Shown: positions 16,061 through 25,683, counted from the stretch's first letter. The stretch is DNA of 64,000 nucleotides from Streptomyces lienomycini (GCF_027947595.1 NZ_CP116257.1:5573501-5637500); one strand, 5' to 3'. The notes: a model not told the origin generated them from the sequence alone. Translations and numbers: made by a program.

Positions 16061-17668
16061 TCACACGGAGACGCGGGACTCCACCGCGTCCCGGGGCGCG
16101 GGCACGGCCACCGCCGCCTCGTCCTCGCACTGCATCACCCGCGGCAACCGCAGCGCCATCACCGCCCCCAGCAGCAACAACCCCGCGCTCACCAGCAACG
16201 TCACGTGCAGCCCGTGCACGAACGCGTCCGCCGCGGCCCGCCGCAGCGCACCCCCGGCGGGCCCGCCGAGCTGCGCGGCGACCTCGTACGCCTCTCCCAG
16301 CGAATGCCCCGCCGCCGACGACGCCGACGACGGCACCCCCGGCACGCCGCCCGTCAGCCCGGGCGCGTACGCCGCGTTCATCACACTGCCCAGCAGGGCG
16401 ATACCGATCCCGGCGCCCAGCTGGTACGAGGTCTCGCCGATCGCCGCCGCGCCCCCCGACTGCTCCTGCGGCGCCTCGCTCAGCATCGACTCGTACGCCC
16501 CGAACAGGGTCGTCTCCAGGCCGAAGCCGAGCAGGACGAAACCGGCGAGGAGCAGCGCGCCGTTGTCGGCCCGGCCCATCGCCGTCAGCAGCGCCACCGC
16601 GAAGGCCGTCAGGCAGAAGCCCGCGCAGACCATCAGCCGTGGCCCCAGGCGCCGCAGCATCCGTGCTCCCGCGAGGCCCGCCGCCATCGCCGCGAAGGTC
16701 AGCGGCAGCAGCCGCAGCCCGGTCTGGAGCGGGGACAGCCCCAGCACCAGCTGCAGATACTGGGCCGCGATCAGTTCCAGACCCACCAGTGCCAGCATCG
16801 CCAGCACGATGCACCCGACCGACGTGCTGAACGCCGGCCGCCGGAACATCGCCAGGTCCACCAGCGGATACGTACGCCGCCGCTGCCGCCGTACGAAGCC
16901 GGCCAGCAGCGCCGCGCCCACCACCAGCGGCAGCAGCGTGAGCAGGCTCGCCACCGGCTCCCCGCCGCCCAGCCGCTTCACGCCCAGGACGACGCCGAAC
17001 AGCCCGCCCGCCGCCATCAGCGCGCCGGCCACGTCCCAGGGGCCGCGGCCGTCGCCCTTCGACTCGGGCAGCAGCAGCCGGCCCACCGGCAGGCTGACCA
17101 GCATCAGCGGGATGTTGACGAGGAAGACCGAACCCCACCAGAAGTGCTCGAGGAGGAAGCCGCCCAGCAGTGGCCCGACCGCCGCGCCGACCGCGGCCAC
17201 GGCGCTCCAGATGCCGATGGCCAGCGCCCGCTCCCGCCGGTCGGGGAAGACCTGGCGCAGGATCGACAGCGTGGCCGGCATGATCATGGCGCCGCCGACG
17301 CCGAGCAGCGCGCGGGCCGCGATCAGCACCTGGGCGCTGTCGGCGAGGGCCGCCAGCGCGGAGGCGATGCCGAAGAGGGCGTAGCCGAGCAGGAGGACCC
17401 GTCTGCGGCCGACCCGGTCGCCCAGGGTGCCGAAGAGGATCAGCAGCGAGGCGCAGACGAGCGGGTAGACGTCGACGATCCAGAGCAGTTCGATGGCGCC
17501 GGGCCTGAGGTCCTCGGTGACGGCGGGGACCGCCACGTGCAGCACGGTCGCGTCGAGGGCGACGAGCAGCAGGCTGAGGCAGAGGACGACCAGGACCACC
17601 CAGCGGTTGGCACCGGCCCCGGCCGCCCGACGGCGCGGCGCGGCGGCGGCCGTGGTCGTCCCGGACAT
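16061..17668 (-). CDS. MFS drug exporter, EmrB/QacA (DHA2, 14-helix) type
   Basis: A 535-residue protein. ATG 17668 follows GGAGGT; longer in-frame extensions upstream have no coding character. It has about 14 hydrophobic helices. Motif A appears as FGTLGDRVGRRRVLLLGY in the loop between helices 2 and 3, motif B as ARALLGVGGAMIMPATLS and the antiporter motif C region as WSAVAAVGAAVGPLLGGFLLE (cited in part). The first helix carries VALDATVLHVAVPAV, typical of DHA2. It likely exports a drug-like compound by proton antiport. There is no neighbouring TetR regulator. Substrate unknown. Confidence 0.9.
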   Translation of the reverse strand: MSGTTTAAAAPRRRAAGAGANRWVVLVVLCLSLLLVALDATVLHVAVPAVTEDLRPGAIELLWIVDVYPLVCASLLILFGTLGDRVGRRRVLLLGYALFGIASALAALADSAQVLIAARALLGVGGAMIMPATLSILRQVFPDRRERALAIGIWSAVAAVGAAVGPLLGGFLLEHFWWGSVFLVNIPLMLVSLPVGRLLLPESKGDGRGPWDVAGALMAAGGLFGVVLGVKRLGGGEPVASLLTLLPLVVGAALLAGFVRRQRRRTYPLVDLAMFRRPAFSTSVGCIVLAMLALVGLELIAAQYLQLVLGLSPLQTGLRLLPLTFAAMAAGLAGARMLRRLGPRLMVCAGFCLTAFAVALLTAMGRADNGALLLAGFVLLGFGLETTLFGAYESMLSEAPQEQSGGAAAIGETSYQLGAGIGIALLGSVMNAAYAPGLTGGVPGVPSSASSAAGHSLGEAYEVAAQLGGPAGGALRRAAADAFVHGLHVTLLVSAGLLLLGAVMALRLPRVMQCEDEAAVAVPAPRDAVESRVSV

Positions 17669-17928
17669 GTACGTACCTCCAAGATGTTCCCTCGCGTCCG
17701 GCGGGCCGTGGGGGTGGGGACTCCCCCGAGGGCTCGGCCGGAGAGGAGCGGGGGCTCCGGGCCGTGCAACGGAACGCGAGTGGTTCGTCAGGGTACGCCA
17801 GACCGTGCGTCGCACACGTGGCGGGCCTCACACATCCCCCGTCACCCGTGTGGCGTGCGCCACCGCGGTCACCGTCCCGCCCGCCCCGGCGGTCCGGCCG
17901 ACGTCGCGTCCGGCAGATAATCGGGCCC

Positions 17929-19116
17929 GTGACCGATCTTGAAACGCGCACCTCGGGCCGTCCGGGAGCCCTGCGCCGGGCCGCCCCGGCGCTCCTCGGC
18001 TACGCGGCCGTACGCGCCCTGGGCCTGCTGGCCCTGGCCCTGTGGAGCGCCGCGCGCGACAAGAGCGCGTACACGCTGCTGACGGCCCGCTGGGACTCCC
18101 TGTGGTACACCAGGGTCGCCGACCTGGGGTACGGCTACGAGGTGCGGCTGCCGGGCGGCGACGTGCACTCCAATCTGGCGTTCTTCCCGCTGCTGCCCTG
18201 GCTGGAGCGGCTCGGCGCGGCGGTGACGCCGCTGTCGTACGCCGACGCCGGGTTCGTCGTCTCGCTGCTCGCCTCGCTCGCCGCGGCCTGGGGGATCTTC
18301 GCGGTGGCGGAGCACGTGTACGGCGCCCGCGTCGGCGGGTGCGCGGTGCTGCTGTGGGCGGTGCTGCCGGTCGGGGTCGTGCAGTCGATGGCGTACAGCG
18401 AGTCCCTGTTCACGGCGCTGGCCGCCTGGTCGCTGTACGCGGTGCTGACCGGGCGCTGGGTGACGGCCGGGACCCTGGCCGCGCTGGCCGGGCTGACCCG
18501 CCCGGTGGGGCTCGCGGTGACGGCGGCGGTCTGGGCGGCGGCGGTGGTGGCGTTCACGCGGAGCCAAAGCGGCGGCGGAGCGGACGGCGGCCACCGCCCG
18601 GCGCTCGTCCCCCGCGTCGGCGCACGGCGCCTGCTGGGCATGCTGCTCGCGCCCCTGGGAGCCGCCGGCTACGTCCTGTGGGTCGGCCACCGCACCGGCA
18701 AGGGTCCGCTCGGCTACCTCGACGTACAGGCCGGCTGGCGCAACGGCTTCGACGGGGGCGCGGCCTTCGCCCGCTTCGTCGCCGAGAAGTTCACGTCGTT
18801 CCCGGCGGCCCTGGCCGGGGTCGGACTGGTCGTCGGGGTGGCGCTGCTGCTCTGGCTGTACGTGGTGGGCGTCCGGCAGCGCCAGCCGCTCGCGCTGCTG
18901 GTGTACACGGGGATCGTCATGGCGCTCGCCCTGTGCGCGTCGAGCTACTTCGGCTCCAAACCGCGGCTGCTGCTGCCCGCCTTCCCGCTGCTGCTGCCCC
19001 TCGCCCGGGCCCTGGCCCGGGCGCGTGCCTCCAGGGCGGTGCCGGTCGTGTGCGGTGTCGCGGTGGCGTCGGCCGTGTACGGAGCGTTCTGGCTGAACGG
19101 CTCCGGCCCGCCCTGA
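17929..19116 (+). CDS. PIG-V-like mannosyltransferase, multispanning membrane protein
   Basis: A 395-residue polytopic protein. GTG at 17929 (VTDLETRTSGRPG) is preferred because upstream codons are non-conserved in character. It has about 9-10 transmembrane helices. Features of the PIG-V/GPI-mannosyltransferase II-like GT-C family are visible: the first luminal loop motif ARWDSLWYTRVADLGY, HSNLAFFPLLPWLERL, and SMAYSESLFTALAAWSLY. GT-C enzymes transfer sugars from polyprenyl-phosphate donors on the outer face of the membrane. In actinobacteria they serve lipoglycans or protein O-mannosylation. The exact acceptor cannot be inferred. It is followed by a PAP2 phosphatase gene in the same direction, which may recycle polyprenyl phosphate. 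Confidence 0.75.
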   Translation: MTDLETRTSGRPGALRRAAPALLGYAAVRALGLLALALWSAARDKSAYTLLTARWDSLWYTRVADLGYGYEVRLPGGDVHSNLAFFPLLPWLERLGAAVTPLSYADAGFVVSLLASLAAAWGIFAVAEHVYGARVGGCAVLLWAVLPVGVVQSMAYSESLFTALAAWSLYAVLTGRWVTAGTLAALAGLTRPVGLAVTAAVWAAAVVAFTRSQSGGGADGGHRPALVPRVGARRLLGMLLAPLGAAGYVLWVGHRTGKGPLGYLDVQAGWRNGFDGGAAFARFVAEKFTSFPAALAGVGLVVGVALLLWLYVVGVRQRQPLALLVYTGIVMALALCASSYFGSKPRLLLPAFPLLLPLARALARARASRAVPVVCGVAVASAVYGAFWLNGSGPP

Positions 19117-19351
19117 CCGGCGGACGCCGGGTGACCACCGGGACAATTCCGGGCCGGCATTCGGTGAACGAATTCGTAAGCACGATAAAACCGTCGACCG
19201 GGCAGATCAAAGGAATTGAAGTCCGCAGTCGGCCGGGATTGCGCATTACCCGGAAACAATGCGCCGCCTGAGAGGAATCCCACATCACATCGTCATCACA
19301 AAGCCGTTGATTCGTCCGGGATCACTCCTCACTCGCTGTAACGTCGATTGG

Positions 19352-20371
19352 GTGCGTACCGAACGGAAGCCCACCCGTCTGGACCGGGTGTTCGCGAGAC
19401 TGGACCGGGAGCCGGAACGACCGGCGCTCCTGGACGTGCCGGAGATGTCCCGGCACAGGTTCGCGCTGTTCGCCGGAACCCTCGCGTTCTACCTCGCGAT
19501 CGTGTGGGCCGTGGTGATCACCTCGTGGCTGGTCCGGCTCGACTGGCAGGTCATGTTCTTCCGGCCCTACCAGCAGTGGCCGGAGATCCACGCGTTCGTC
19601 GACTACTACGTGGTGCTCGGCCAGCGCGGCCCGACCGCGGTGATGGTCGCGGCCTGGCTCGGCTGGCGTTCCTGGCGGCAGCACACCCTGCGCCCGCTGC
19701 TGGCGCTCGGCGTCTCCCTGCTCCTGCTGAACGTCACGGTCGGCGCGGCCAAGTACGGCATGGGCCGGCTGGGACCGCACTACGCGACCACCATCGGCGC
19801 CAACGAGATGTGGCTCGGCGGCGATATATTTCCGAGCGGTCACACCGCGAACGCCGTCGTGACCTGGGGCATCCTCGCCTACCTGGCCTCGACGCACCGA
19901 GCCCGCCGCTGGCTGTCCGCGCTGTCCGCGGTCACCTCGCTCGGGGTCGGCATGTCCACGGTCTACCTCGGTACGCACTGGCTCAGCGACGTGCTCCTCG
20001 GCTGGGCGGCCGGGCTGCTGATCCTGCTCGCGCTTCCCTGGTGCGAACCCCTGATCACCCGGGCGGAGGCGCTGGTCCTCGGCCTGCGCGACCGCTGGTT
20101 CGCCCGCCGCGACCGCGGCAGGACGACGAAGCGGCCGGTCGGCCCGCCCGTGAGCGTCGCCCCGGCCGGCTCCGGCCGGGAGGAGGCGCCGGCCCGCGAG
20201 CCGGTCGCCGCGCCCCGTACCACCCGGGCCCCGGTGTACCTGGCTCCGGGCCCGCACACGGCCCGCTCGGACCGTACGCCGGTGACCCCGGCCGGGAGCC
20301 GCAGGCCGCCGCACCCGGACCGCCACCCGCGCGGCTCCGCCCCGGCCGGCCGCCCGCTGTCGGGCGGCTGA
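19352..20371 (+). CDS. PAP2-family membrane phosphatase
   Basis: A 339-residue protein from GTG 19352, with an upstream ATG at 19259 as a less likely alternative. Six hydrophobic helices lie between residues 40 and 245. The three phosphatase motifs are present in order: KYGMGRLGP, FPSGHTANAV and STVYLGTHWLSDVLLGW. The last two supply the catalytic His residues. The C-terminal 100 residues are a Pro/Ala/Arg-rich cytoplasmic tail with no domain. Such enzymes dephosphorylate lipid phosphates or undecaprenyl pyrophosphate at the membrane. There is no visible Shine-Dalgarno; the transcript could be leaderless. The 235-bp gap before it is AT-richer than average and probably holds the promoter. Confidence 0.88.
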   Translation: MRTERKPTRLDRVFARLDREPERPALLDVPEMSRHRFALFAGTLAFYLAIVWAVVITSWLVRLDWQVMFFRPYQQWPEIHAFVDYYVVLGQRGPTAVMVAAWLGWRSWRQHTLRPLLALGVSLLLLNVTVGAAKYGMGRLGPHYATTIGANEMWLGGDIFPSGHTANAVVTWGILAYLASTHRARRWLSALSAVTSLGVGMSTVYLGTHWLSDVLLGWAAGLLILLALPWCEPLITRAEALVLGLRDRWFARRDRGRTTKRPVGPPVSVAPAGSGREEAPAREPVAAPRTTRAPVYLAPGPHTARSDRTPVTPAGSRRPPHPDRHPRGSAPAGRPLSGG

Positions 20372-20392
20372 CGGACGGCTGACGGCGGGCCC

Positions 20393-20608
20393 TCAGCCCT
20401 TCCAGGCCCGCGAGACGCGGCCGTCCTTCACCTCGAAGTTGAGGCGGCCCACGCGGTACTCCATGGTGATGACCGTCCCCGGTGCCAGCGAACGCACCGT
20501 GGACCAGCCCCGCTCCCGTGCCAGCCGTTCGGCCGCGTCGGACCCGAGGCCGACATAGGTGTCCGGACTGTCCTGGGGCTCGGCCGGGGGTGTGGGAATG
20601 GGTGCCAT
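20393..20608 (-). CDS. I78-family peptidase inhibitor
   Basis: A 71-residue protein. After a Pro-rich start (MAPIPTPPAEPQDSPD) it shows the I78 pattern: YVGLGSDAAERLARERGW, then GTVITMEYRVGRLNFEV and KDGRVSRAWKG. The family is named for a chymotrypsin/trypsin inhibitor from Aspergillus; bacterial members are common but barely studied. No signal peptide is present, so it would act inside the cell or leave by another route. It is convergent with the PAP2 gene, 21 bp apart. Being some 10 kb from the streptogrisin genes, it has no evident link to them. Confidence 0.75.
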   Translation of the reverse strand: MAPIPTPPAEPQDSPDTYVGLGSDAAERLARERGWSTVRSLAPGTVITMEYRVGRLNFEVKDGRVSRAWKG

Positions 20609-20962
20609 GCCGCCACGCTATGCCCTGCCCCGGGAGCGGGGAAGCCCAGACCGGTAACACGGGTCGCAGGTGCACCTACGGTCACATTTCTGTCACAGGA
20701 TCATCGGGCGCGTTTTGAGGGAACTCCTTCACACGGACGGACGCTTTCGCTCGCGTATCACGGGCGGTCGAGGCGAATTTCCGCGTGTCGCGGCACTCTG
20801 TCGGATAAGCGGGCGGAAATGGCGCCGGGGACGCCTCGGCGGCGCCCCGGAAATGCGCGTCCGAACAATCCCGAACGAACGTGCGTGCATCCGTACGGAG
20901 GGTTTCACGGATCGCTTACACGGATCGAACATCGGACACGCGGCCAGATTCCTCCTCCGCGG
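20609..20962. other. Intergenic region (354 bp)
   Basis: Upstream of the I78 gene and downstream of the unknown gene ending at 20963. It contains TGTCACA-like half sites near 20685-20698 and a small direct repeat CACGGATCG at about 20909 and 20923. No gene or RNA is recognised. Confidence 0.4.
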
Positions 20963-21826
20963 TCACGCTTCCAGCGGAGTGACGGCGAGCGACAGGTCGT
21001 TGTCCCGGGTGTAGTACGGACCGGCCTCCGCGGGGCCGTACGGGGTCTCCACGCGGGTGCGTCGACCGGTGAGGAGGGGGTGCTTGTCGGCGATGTCGTC
21101 CAGCAGCCGCGCGAGGCGCACCGCGGGGCCCGGGGCACCGGCGGGCCGCAGCCACAGGTCCCAGTCGCCCGGCGCCAGGCCGTCGTAGGGCGCCGTGAAG
21201 GCGAACTCCGTCCCCACGGCGGTGACGTCCAGCAGGCGCGCGCCAGGGCCCTGGCCGCCCCGGTCGGCGTCCGGGCGGGCGCGCAGCTCGGCGTGGGCCC
21301 CGGGCAGGAGCCGGGTGCCGTACACCCGGCCGCGCACGGTCAGGCCGCCGCTCGCGACGCTCAGGTCCACCGCCTCGGCGTGCGGGGCGCGCAGCCAGCT
21401 GCGGACGGTGAGGTGGCCCCGCCGGGTGGCGTACGGGATGCGGACGGCGACGTGGCCGAGCAGCCCGCCGGGGGTGCGCTCGGCCAGGGAGCGCAGATCG
21501 GTGACGCCGGGCACCAGGCGTCTCGGGTCGCCGCCGGACAGGCGGGCGTAGGCGTCCCAGCGGCCCTCGGGCAGGGACACGCTGCTGGGCAGCGCGGCCC
21601 GCAGCCGCCCCTCCGCCGCCGGTGCCAGCGGCAGGCTGACGGTGTCCTCGGCGGCGTTCTCGGCGGCGTCCTCGCCGGTGCCGGTGGCATCGGCGGTGCG
21701 GCGGCGCAGGATGAGCAGGGCCGCGCCGGTGTTTCCGCGCGCGGCGACGTCGAAGGTCAGACCGCCCGCCGAGTCGCCGATGCAGTCGGCGCGCAGCGGG
21801 GCGGCCGGTGGGGCCGGCGGCGTCAT
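20963..21826 (-). CDS. Conserved hypothetical beta-rich protein
   Basis: A 287-residue protein with no signal peptide, no membrane segment and no motif I recognise. It is made of alternating beta-strand-like stretches (GHLTVRSWLRAP, VDLSVASGGLTVRGRVYGTRLLPGAHAELRAR in part, TEFAFTAPYDGLAPGDWDLWLRP). It ends with GPAEAGPYYTRDNDLSLAVTPLEA, of which the PYYTRDNDLSL piece looks conserved in style. Similar sandwich-like domains accompany glycosyltransferases and glycan-modifying loci in actinobacteria, but no such gene is adjacent. Codon use is normal for the window, so it is a real gene. ATG at 21826 follows GGAGGGA in the mRNA sense. Confidence 0.7.
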   Translation of the reverse strand: MTPPAPPAAPLRADCIGDSAGGLTFDVAARGNTGAALLILRRRTADATGTGEDAAENAAEDTVSLPLAPAAEGRLRAALPSSVSLPEGRWDAYARLSGGDPRRLVPGVTDLRSLAERTPGGLLGHVAVRIPYATRRGHLTVRSWLRAPHAEAVDLSVASGGLTVRGRVYGTRLLPGAHAELRARPDADRGGQGPGARLLDVTAVGTEFAFTAPYDGLAPGDWDLWLRPAGAPGPAVRLARLLDDIADKHPLLTGRRTRVETPYGPAEAGPYYTRDNDLSLAVTPLEA

Positions 21827-22236
21827 GCGGTGCGGTTCCCTCCTGGATGTCCCGTCGTCCGGTTAGACCCGGAACCCCGCCTTCTGGTTGTCCGTGTCCG
21901 ATTGCGATGTGGTCACGACCGGGACGTCCCTCCGGAGGCGGGCTGTTTCCAGCCACCCAGTTCATTCGCTGATTTCCTGATTTGTCGACTCCCCGACAGG
22001 CGGTCTCGACCTGCCCGTACGGCCCAACACCTGCTCACGGCTGCCGACTTGGGCCCGCAGCGGCGATCCCGGCCGACGGACGGGCGTGCGCGTCGCCTGG
22101 TTCGATTCCGTCGGCCATGGGGCGTGACTCCCGCCACCGATCCCCCGTTGTCCTTGCATGAGCCGGGGACCCGCCCGGACCACGGCCCGGGAGCCACCCG
22201 GTCCGGCCACGCATTCGCATCCCGAGGGAGCCACCC
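21827..22236. other. Divergent intergenic region (410 bp)
   Basis: Separates two divergent unknown genes and must hold both promoters. It contains an inverted repeat GGCCGACGG/CCGTCGGCC (22071-22079 and 22108-22116) enclosing a GGTTCGATTCC that resembles a tRNA T-loop by chance. No gene is recognised. Confidence 0.45.
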
Positions 22237-23034
22237 GTGCCGCGCATGCTCGACGTCGGCGACGACGTACGCGCCGAGATCGGCGACGAAGAAGCCGACC
22301 GCCTGCTCGCCGGGGAGTCCGCCCCGGGCAGCTACGACTGCACGTCCTGCCGCACCCCGGGCGACTGCGAGCAGGAGCGCACCAGCACCGTCCTGTTCAT
22401 CGGGGACGAGACCGCCGTGCTCGCCTTCGCCCACGCGGGCTGTCTGCCCTCGCAGGTCGTCAAGGTCACCGAGGAGCAGCTCCAGGGGGCCGTGCGGTCC
22501 ATCAGCGCCGACCAGGCCCGCTCCGAGCCCGCTCCGGCCGCTCCCCGGAAGGCCTCGCCGGAGCAGGCCGTGCTCGGGGTGACCAGCGGGCTGATCCTGA
22601 TCGCCGGGGAGCTGCACCCGGCCCTCGTGGTGGAGCCCACCGCTCCCATCGCGCGGCCCGGCACGGCCGGTGCCGGTGACGACTTCCTGCCGCTGCTGAT
22701 CGAGCAGGGCTTCATGCCGGTGACCGAGCTGACCACGGCGCCGGCCGTACTGCACGGCTGGTCGGTCCTGCTCGCGATGGGCCAGCTGCACGCGGTGCTC
22801 CAGCCCGGGACGAACGGCGGCGGGCCGGTGGCCTGGTGGCAGGCGCACCAGCCGCTCCAGGTCACCGAGGGCTGGCGCACGGCGGCCAACAAGCACCAGC
22901 AGGTGCTGATGTTCGCGGCGCCCGTCGGGTCGATCGGCCGGCAGCCGCGTGAGGACCTGCTGCGCGACGCGCTGGACAAGGCGGCGGCGAACGGGCAGCT
23001 GGTCGCGGCGGCGCTGCCGCTGGCGGGGACCTGA
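22237..23034 (+). CDS. Conserved hypothetical protein with N-terminal Cys cluster
   Basis: A 265-residue soluble protein. GTG 22237 is 6 nt after GAGGGAG. The N-terminal 60 residues contain a possible zinc site: YDCTSCRTPGDCE followed by AFAHAGCLPS. The rest is a mixed alpha/beta region (SGLILIAGELHPALVVEP, GWSVLLAMGQLHAVLQPG, HQQVLMFAAPVGSIGRQPRED) with no catalytic motif that I can name. The next plus-strand gene, 73 bp on, may be co-transcribed. Function unknown. Confidence 0.7.
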   Translation: MPRMLDVGDDVRAEIGDEEADRLLAGESAPGSYDCTSCRTPGDCEQERTSTVLFIGDETAVLAFAHAGCLPSQVVKVTEEQLQGAVRSISADQARSEPAPAAPRKASPEQAVLGVTSGLILIAGELHPALVVEPTAPIARPGTAGAGDDFLPLLIEQGFMPVTELTTAPAVLHGWSVLLAMGQLHAVLQPGTNGGGPVAWWQAHQPLQVTEGWRTAANKHQQVLMFAAPVGSIGRQPREDLLRDALDKAAANGQLVAAALPLAGT

Positions 23035-23107
23035 GCCCGTTCACACGGCTGCCGGACGGCCACCACCTGGGCCGCATCCCTTCCCGCGCGGGGTCGTTTG
23101 GACATAC

Positions 23108-23401
23108 GTGTACGCATACGACGCCTTCCACCGCCACGGCGGCCCCTCGGCCACGCCGATCTACGACGCGCTCTACGCCGAGTACGTCCGGTCCTTCCGA
23201 TCGCTGCCGGGCGATCGCAGCGGTGAGGAGGAGCTGGGATTCACGGCCTTCAGGAGCATCCCGCGCGGCCGGGGCGCCTACAGCGCCTACAGCGCGGGGG
23301 CCCAGAGCGCCCGCGTCGGCCAGCAGTCGGTGTGGCAGCGCGTCGGCGGCCCGCACCATGCCCCGGCCGCGCTGCCACCGGCCCCGCGGTCCGGCACCTG
23401 A
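23108..23401 (+). CDS. Small conserved hypothetical protein
   Basis: A 97-residue ORF read from GTG 23108 (VYAYDAFHRHGG). The Tyr/Arg/Ala composition (IYDALYAEYVRSFRSLPGD, RGAYSAYSAGAQSARV) and normal GC3 bias support coding. There is no signal peptide or known domain. It ends 10 bp before a strong hairpin. No clear Shine-Dalgarno precedes the GTG, so the start is tentative; in-frame codons continue upstream. Confidence 0.55.
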   Translation: MYAYDAFHRHGGPSATPIYDALYAEYVRSFRSLPGDRSGEEELGFTAFRSIPRGRGAYSAYSAGAQSARVGQQSVWQRVGGPHHAPAALPPAPRSGT

Positions 23402-23411
23402 CCGCCGGACG

Positions 23412-23459
23412 AGCGACGAGAGAGGGCGCCCCCGGTCGGGGGCGCCCTCTCTCGTCGCT
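23412..23459. terminator. Strong bidirectional terminator
   Basis: A perfect 22-bp stem (23412-23433 with 23438-23459) with the 4-nt loop GGTC fills the gap between the convergent unknown gene and der. Confidence 0.85.
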
Positions 23460-23467
23460 GTGCGTTC

Positions 23468-24946
23468 CTACTTCTTCTTCGCGCCGCGCTTCTCGCGCAC
23501 CCGCACCGAGATGTGGATCGGCGTCCCCTCGAAGGCGAACTCCTCGCGCAGCCGGCGCTCGATGAAGCGCCGGTAGCCGGCCTCGATGAAGCCGGAGGCG
23601 AAGAGCACGAACCGCGGCGGCTTGGTGCCGGCCTGGGTGCCGAAGAGGATGCGCGGCTGCTTGCCGCCCCGCACCGGGTGCGGGTGGGCGGCGACCAGCT
23701 CGCCGAGGAAGGCGTTCAGCCGGCCCGTGGGAACCCGGGTCTCCCAGCCCGCCAAGGCGGTCTCGATCGCGGGGACCAGCTTCTCCATGTGCCGGCCGGT
23801 CTGCGCCGAGACGTTGACCCTCGGCGCCCAGGCGACCTGGCCCAGCTCGGTCTCGATCTCCCGCTCCAGGTAGTAGCGGCGCTCCTCGTCGAGGGTGTCC
23901 CACTTGTTGTAGGCGACGACGATCGCGCGGCCCGCCTCGACGGCCATGGTGACGATCCGCTGGTCCTGGACCGAGATCGACTCGGAGGCGTCGATGAGGA
24001 TCACGGCCACCTCCGCCTTCTCGACGGCGGCGGCGGTGCGCAGCGAGGCGTAGTAGTCGGCGCCCTGCTGGAGGTGGACGCGCTTGCGGATGCCCGCCGT
24101 GTCGACGAACTTCCAGGTGACGCCGCCCAGCTCGATCAGCTCGTCGACCGGGTCGCGGGTGGTGCCGGCCAGTTCGTTGACGACGACGCGCTCCTCGCCC
24201 GCGACCTTGTTCAGCAGCGAGGACTTGCCGACGTTGGGGCGGCCGATCAGGGCGATGCGGCGGGGGCCGCCGACGGCGGTGCCGAAGGTCTGCGCCGGGG
24301 CCTCGGGCAGGGCCTCCAGGACCCTGTCGAGCATGTCGCCGGTGCCGCGGCCGTGCAGCGCGGAGACGGGGTGCGGCTCGCCCAGGCCCAGCGCCCACAG
24401 GTAGGAGGCGTCGGCCTCGCCGCTGGGGCCGTCGACCTTGTTGGCGCACAGCACGACGGGCTTGCCGGCCTTGCGCAGCAGCCGGACGACCGCCTCGTCG
24501 GTGTCGGTGGCGCCGACCTTGGCGTCCACGACGAAGACGACGGCGTCGGCGGCCTCGATGGCGTACTCGGCCTGCGCGGCCACGGAGGCGTCGATGCCGA
24601 GGACGTCCTGCTCCCAGCCGCCGGTGTCGACGACCTTGAAGCGGCGCCCGGCCCACTCGGCCTCGTAGGTGACGCGGTCGCGGGTGACGCCGGGCTTGTC
24701 CTCGACGACGGCCTCGCGGCGGCCGATGATGCGGTTCACCAGGGTCGACTTGCCGACGTTGGGGCGGCCGACGACGGCGAGGACGGGCAGCGGGCCGTGC
24801 CCGGCCTCCTCGATCGCGCCCTCGACCTCCTCGATGTCGAAGCCCTCTTCGGCGGCCAGCTCCATGAACTGCGTGTACTCGGCGTCGCCGAGCGCCCCGT
24901 GGTCGTGCTCCCCGCCCGCGCCCTCGGAGTGGATGTGGTCGTTCAT
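23468..24946 (-). CDS. der: Ribosome-assembly GTPase Der (EngA)
   Basis: A 492-residue protein with two tandem GTPase domains and a C-terminal KH-like domain. P-loops GRPNVGKST (residues 60-68) and GRPNVGKSS (235-243); G3 motifs DTGGW and DTAGI; G4 motifs ANKVD and YNKWD. The C-terminus ([26 protein letters not shown] in part, ends KRGAKKK) is the KH-like domain that touches the 50S subunit. It is needed for 50S maturation. An acidic N-terminal extension of about 50 residues ([20 protein letters not shown] in part) is usual in actinobacteria. It is the last gene of the aroH-tyrA-cmk-plsC-der run, 74 bp after plsC. Confidence 0.97.
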   Translation of the reverse strand: MNDHIHSEGAGGEHDHGALGDAEYTQFMELAAEEGFDIEEVEGAIEEAGHGPLPVLAVVGRPNVGKSTLVNRIIGRREAVVEDKPGVTRDRVTYEAEWAGRRFKVVDTGGWEQDVLGIDASVAAQAEYAIEAADAVVFVVDAKVGATDTDEAVVRLLRKAGKPVVLCANKVDGPSGEADASYLWALGLGEPHPVSALHGRGTGDMLDRVLEALPEAPAQTFGTAVGGPRRIALIGRPNVGKSSLLNKVAGEERVVVNELAGTTRDPVDELIELGGVTWKFVDTAGIRKRVHLQQGADYYASLRTAAAVEKAEVAVILIDASESISVQDQRIVTMAVEAGRAIVVAYNKWDTLDEERRYYLEREIETELGQVAWAPRVNVSAQTGRHMEKLVPAIETALAGWETRVPTGRLNAFLGELVAAHPHPVRGGKQPRILFGTQAGTKPPRFVLFASGFIEAGYRRFIERRLREEFAFEGTPIHISVRVREKRGAKKK

Positions 24947-25020
24947 GAAGTCCGTACCTCGTTCATCGTGGTGATCGGTGGAACACCCCTGTACTGGGTG
25001 ATCCACTACTCAAGTGTCAC

Positions 25021-25683
25021 TCAGCGCCCGGTGAGGCGCCTGGCGTTTTCCAGGTGCGCGGTGAGCTGCTTCTGGATGCGTTCGGTGGCCTCGTCCAGGG
25101 CCTTGCGGGTGCGCCGTCCGCTGCCGTCGCCCGCGTCGAAGGGGTCGCCGAAGACGACGTCCACGCGGGAGCGCAGCGGAGGCAGCGCCTTTATCAACCG
25201 TCCGGGACGGTCCGTGCTTCCCAGTACGGCGACCGGGACGATCGGGGCGCCGCCGCGCACCGCGAAGTAGGCGAGCCCGGCGCGCAGCGAGGCGAAGTCG
25301 CCCTCGCCCCGGGTGCCCTCCGGGAAGATGCCGAGGACGCCGCCGTCCGCCAGCACCCCGAGGGCCTGTCCTATGGCCGTGCGGTCGGTGGAGTGGCGGT
25401 CCACCTTCAGCTGGCCGATGCCGGTGAGGAAGCGTCCGAGCGGTCCGACGAACGCCTCCTTCTTGATCAGGAAGTGTGTCGGCCGGGGCGCCACGCCCAT
25501 GACCATGGGGCCGTCGATGTTGTGCGCGTGGTTGACGGCGTAGATCAGCGGGCCGGTGGCGGGCACCCGCCAGGCGCCGAGCACGCGCGGCTTCCACAGC
25601 CCGTACATCAGGCCGACGCCGATGCGCCGGCCGACCTCGGCGCCCTTCTCGGAGGGGGTGGGCGCGGCGGAGGATGCGGTCAC
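25021..25683 (-). CDS. plsC: 1-acylglycerol-3-phosphate O-acyltransferase (PlsC-like)
   Basis: A 220-residue acyltransferase. Motif I is NHAHNIDGPM (the H-x4-D catalytic pair), motif III is FPEGTRGEGDF, and a later block is APIVPVAVLG. GTG 25683 overlaps the cmk stop as GTGA, so translation is coupled. It would add the second acyl chain in phosphatidic acid synthesis or acylate a related lipid. The strong hydrophobic N-terminal anchor of E. coli PlsC is missing; the amphipathic GLMYGLWKPRVLGAWRV region may serve for membrane contact. cmk-plsC-der is a common actinobacterial neighbourhood. Confidence 0.92.
   Translation of the reverse strand: MTASSAAPTPSEKGAEVGRRIGVGLMYGLWKPRVLGAWRVPATGPLIYAVNHAHNIDGPMVMGVAPRPTHFLIKKEAFVGPLGRFLTGIGQLKVDRHSTDRTAIGQALGVLADGGVLGIFPEGTRGEGDFASLRAGLAYFAVRGGAPIVPVAVLGSTDRPGRLIKALPPLRSRVDVVFGDPFDAGDGSGRRTRKALDEATERIQKQLTAHLENARRLTGR

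Noticed and set aside
17668..17815. 49-codon upstream extension of the MFS transporter
   Set aside because: Low-complexity sequence in the promoter region. The ATG at 17668 has GGAGGT and starts the family sequence.
22071..22116. Possible tRNA (GGTTCGATTCC inside an inverted repeat)
   Set aside because: Only 46 bp long, without D or anticodon arms. The T-loop-like string is coincidental.
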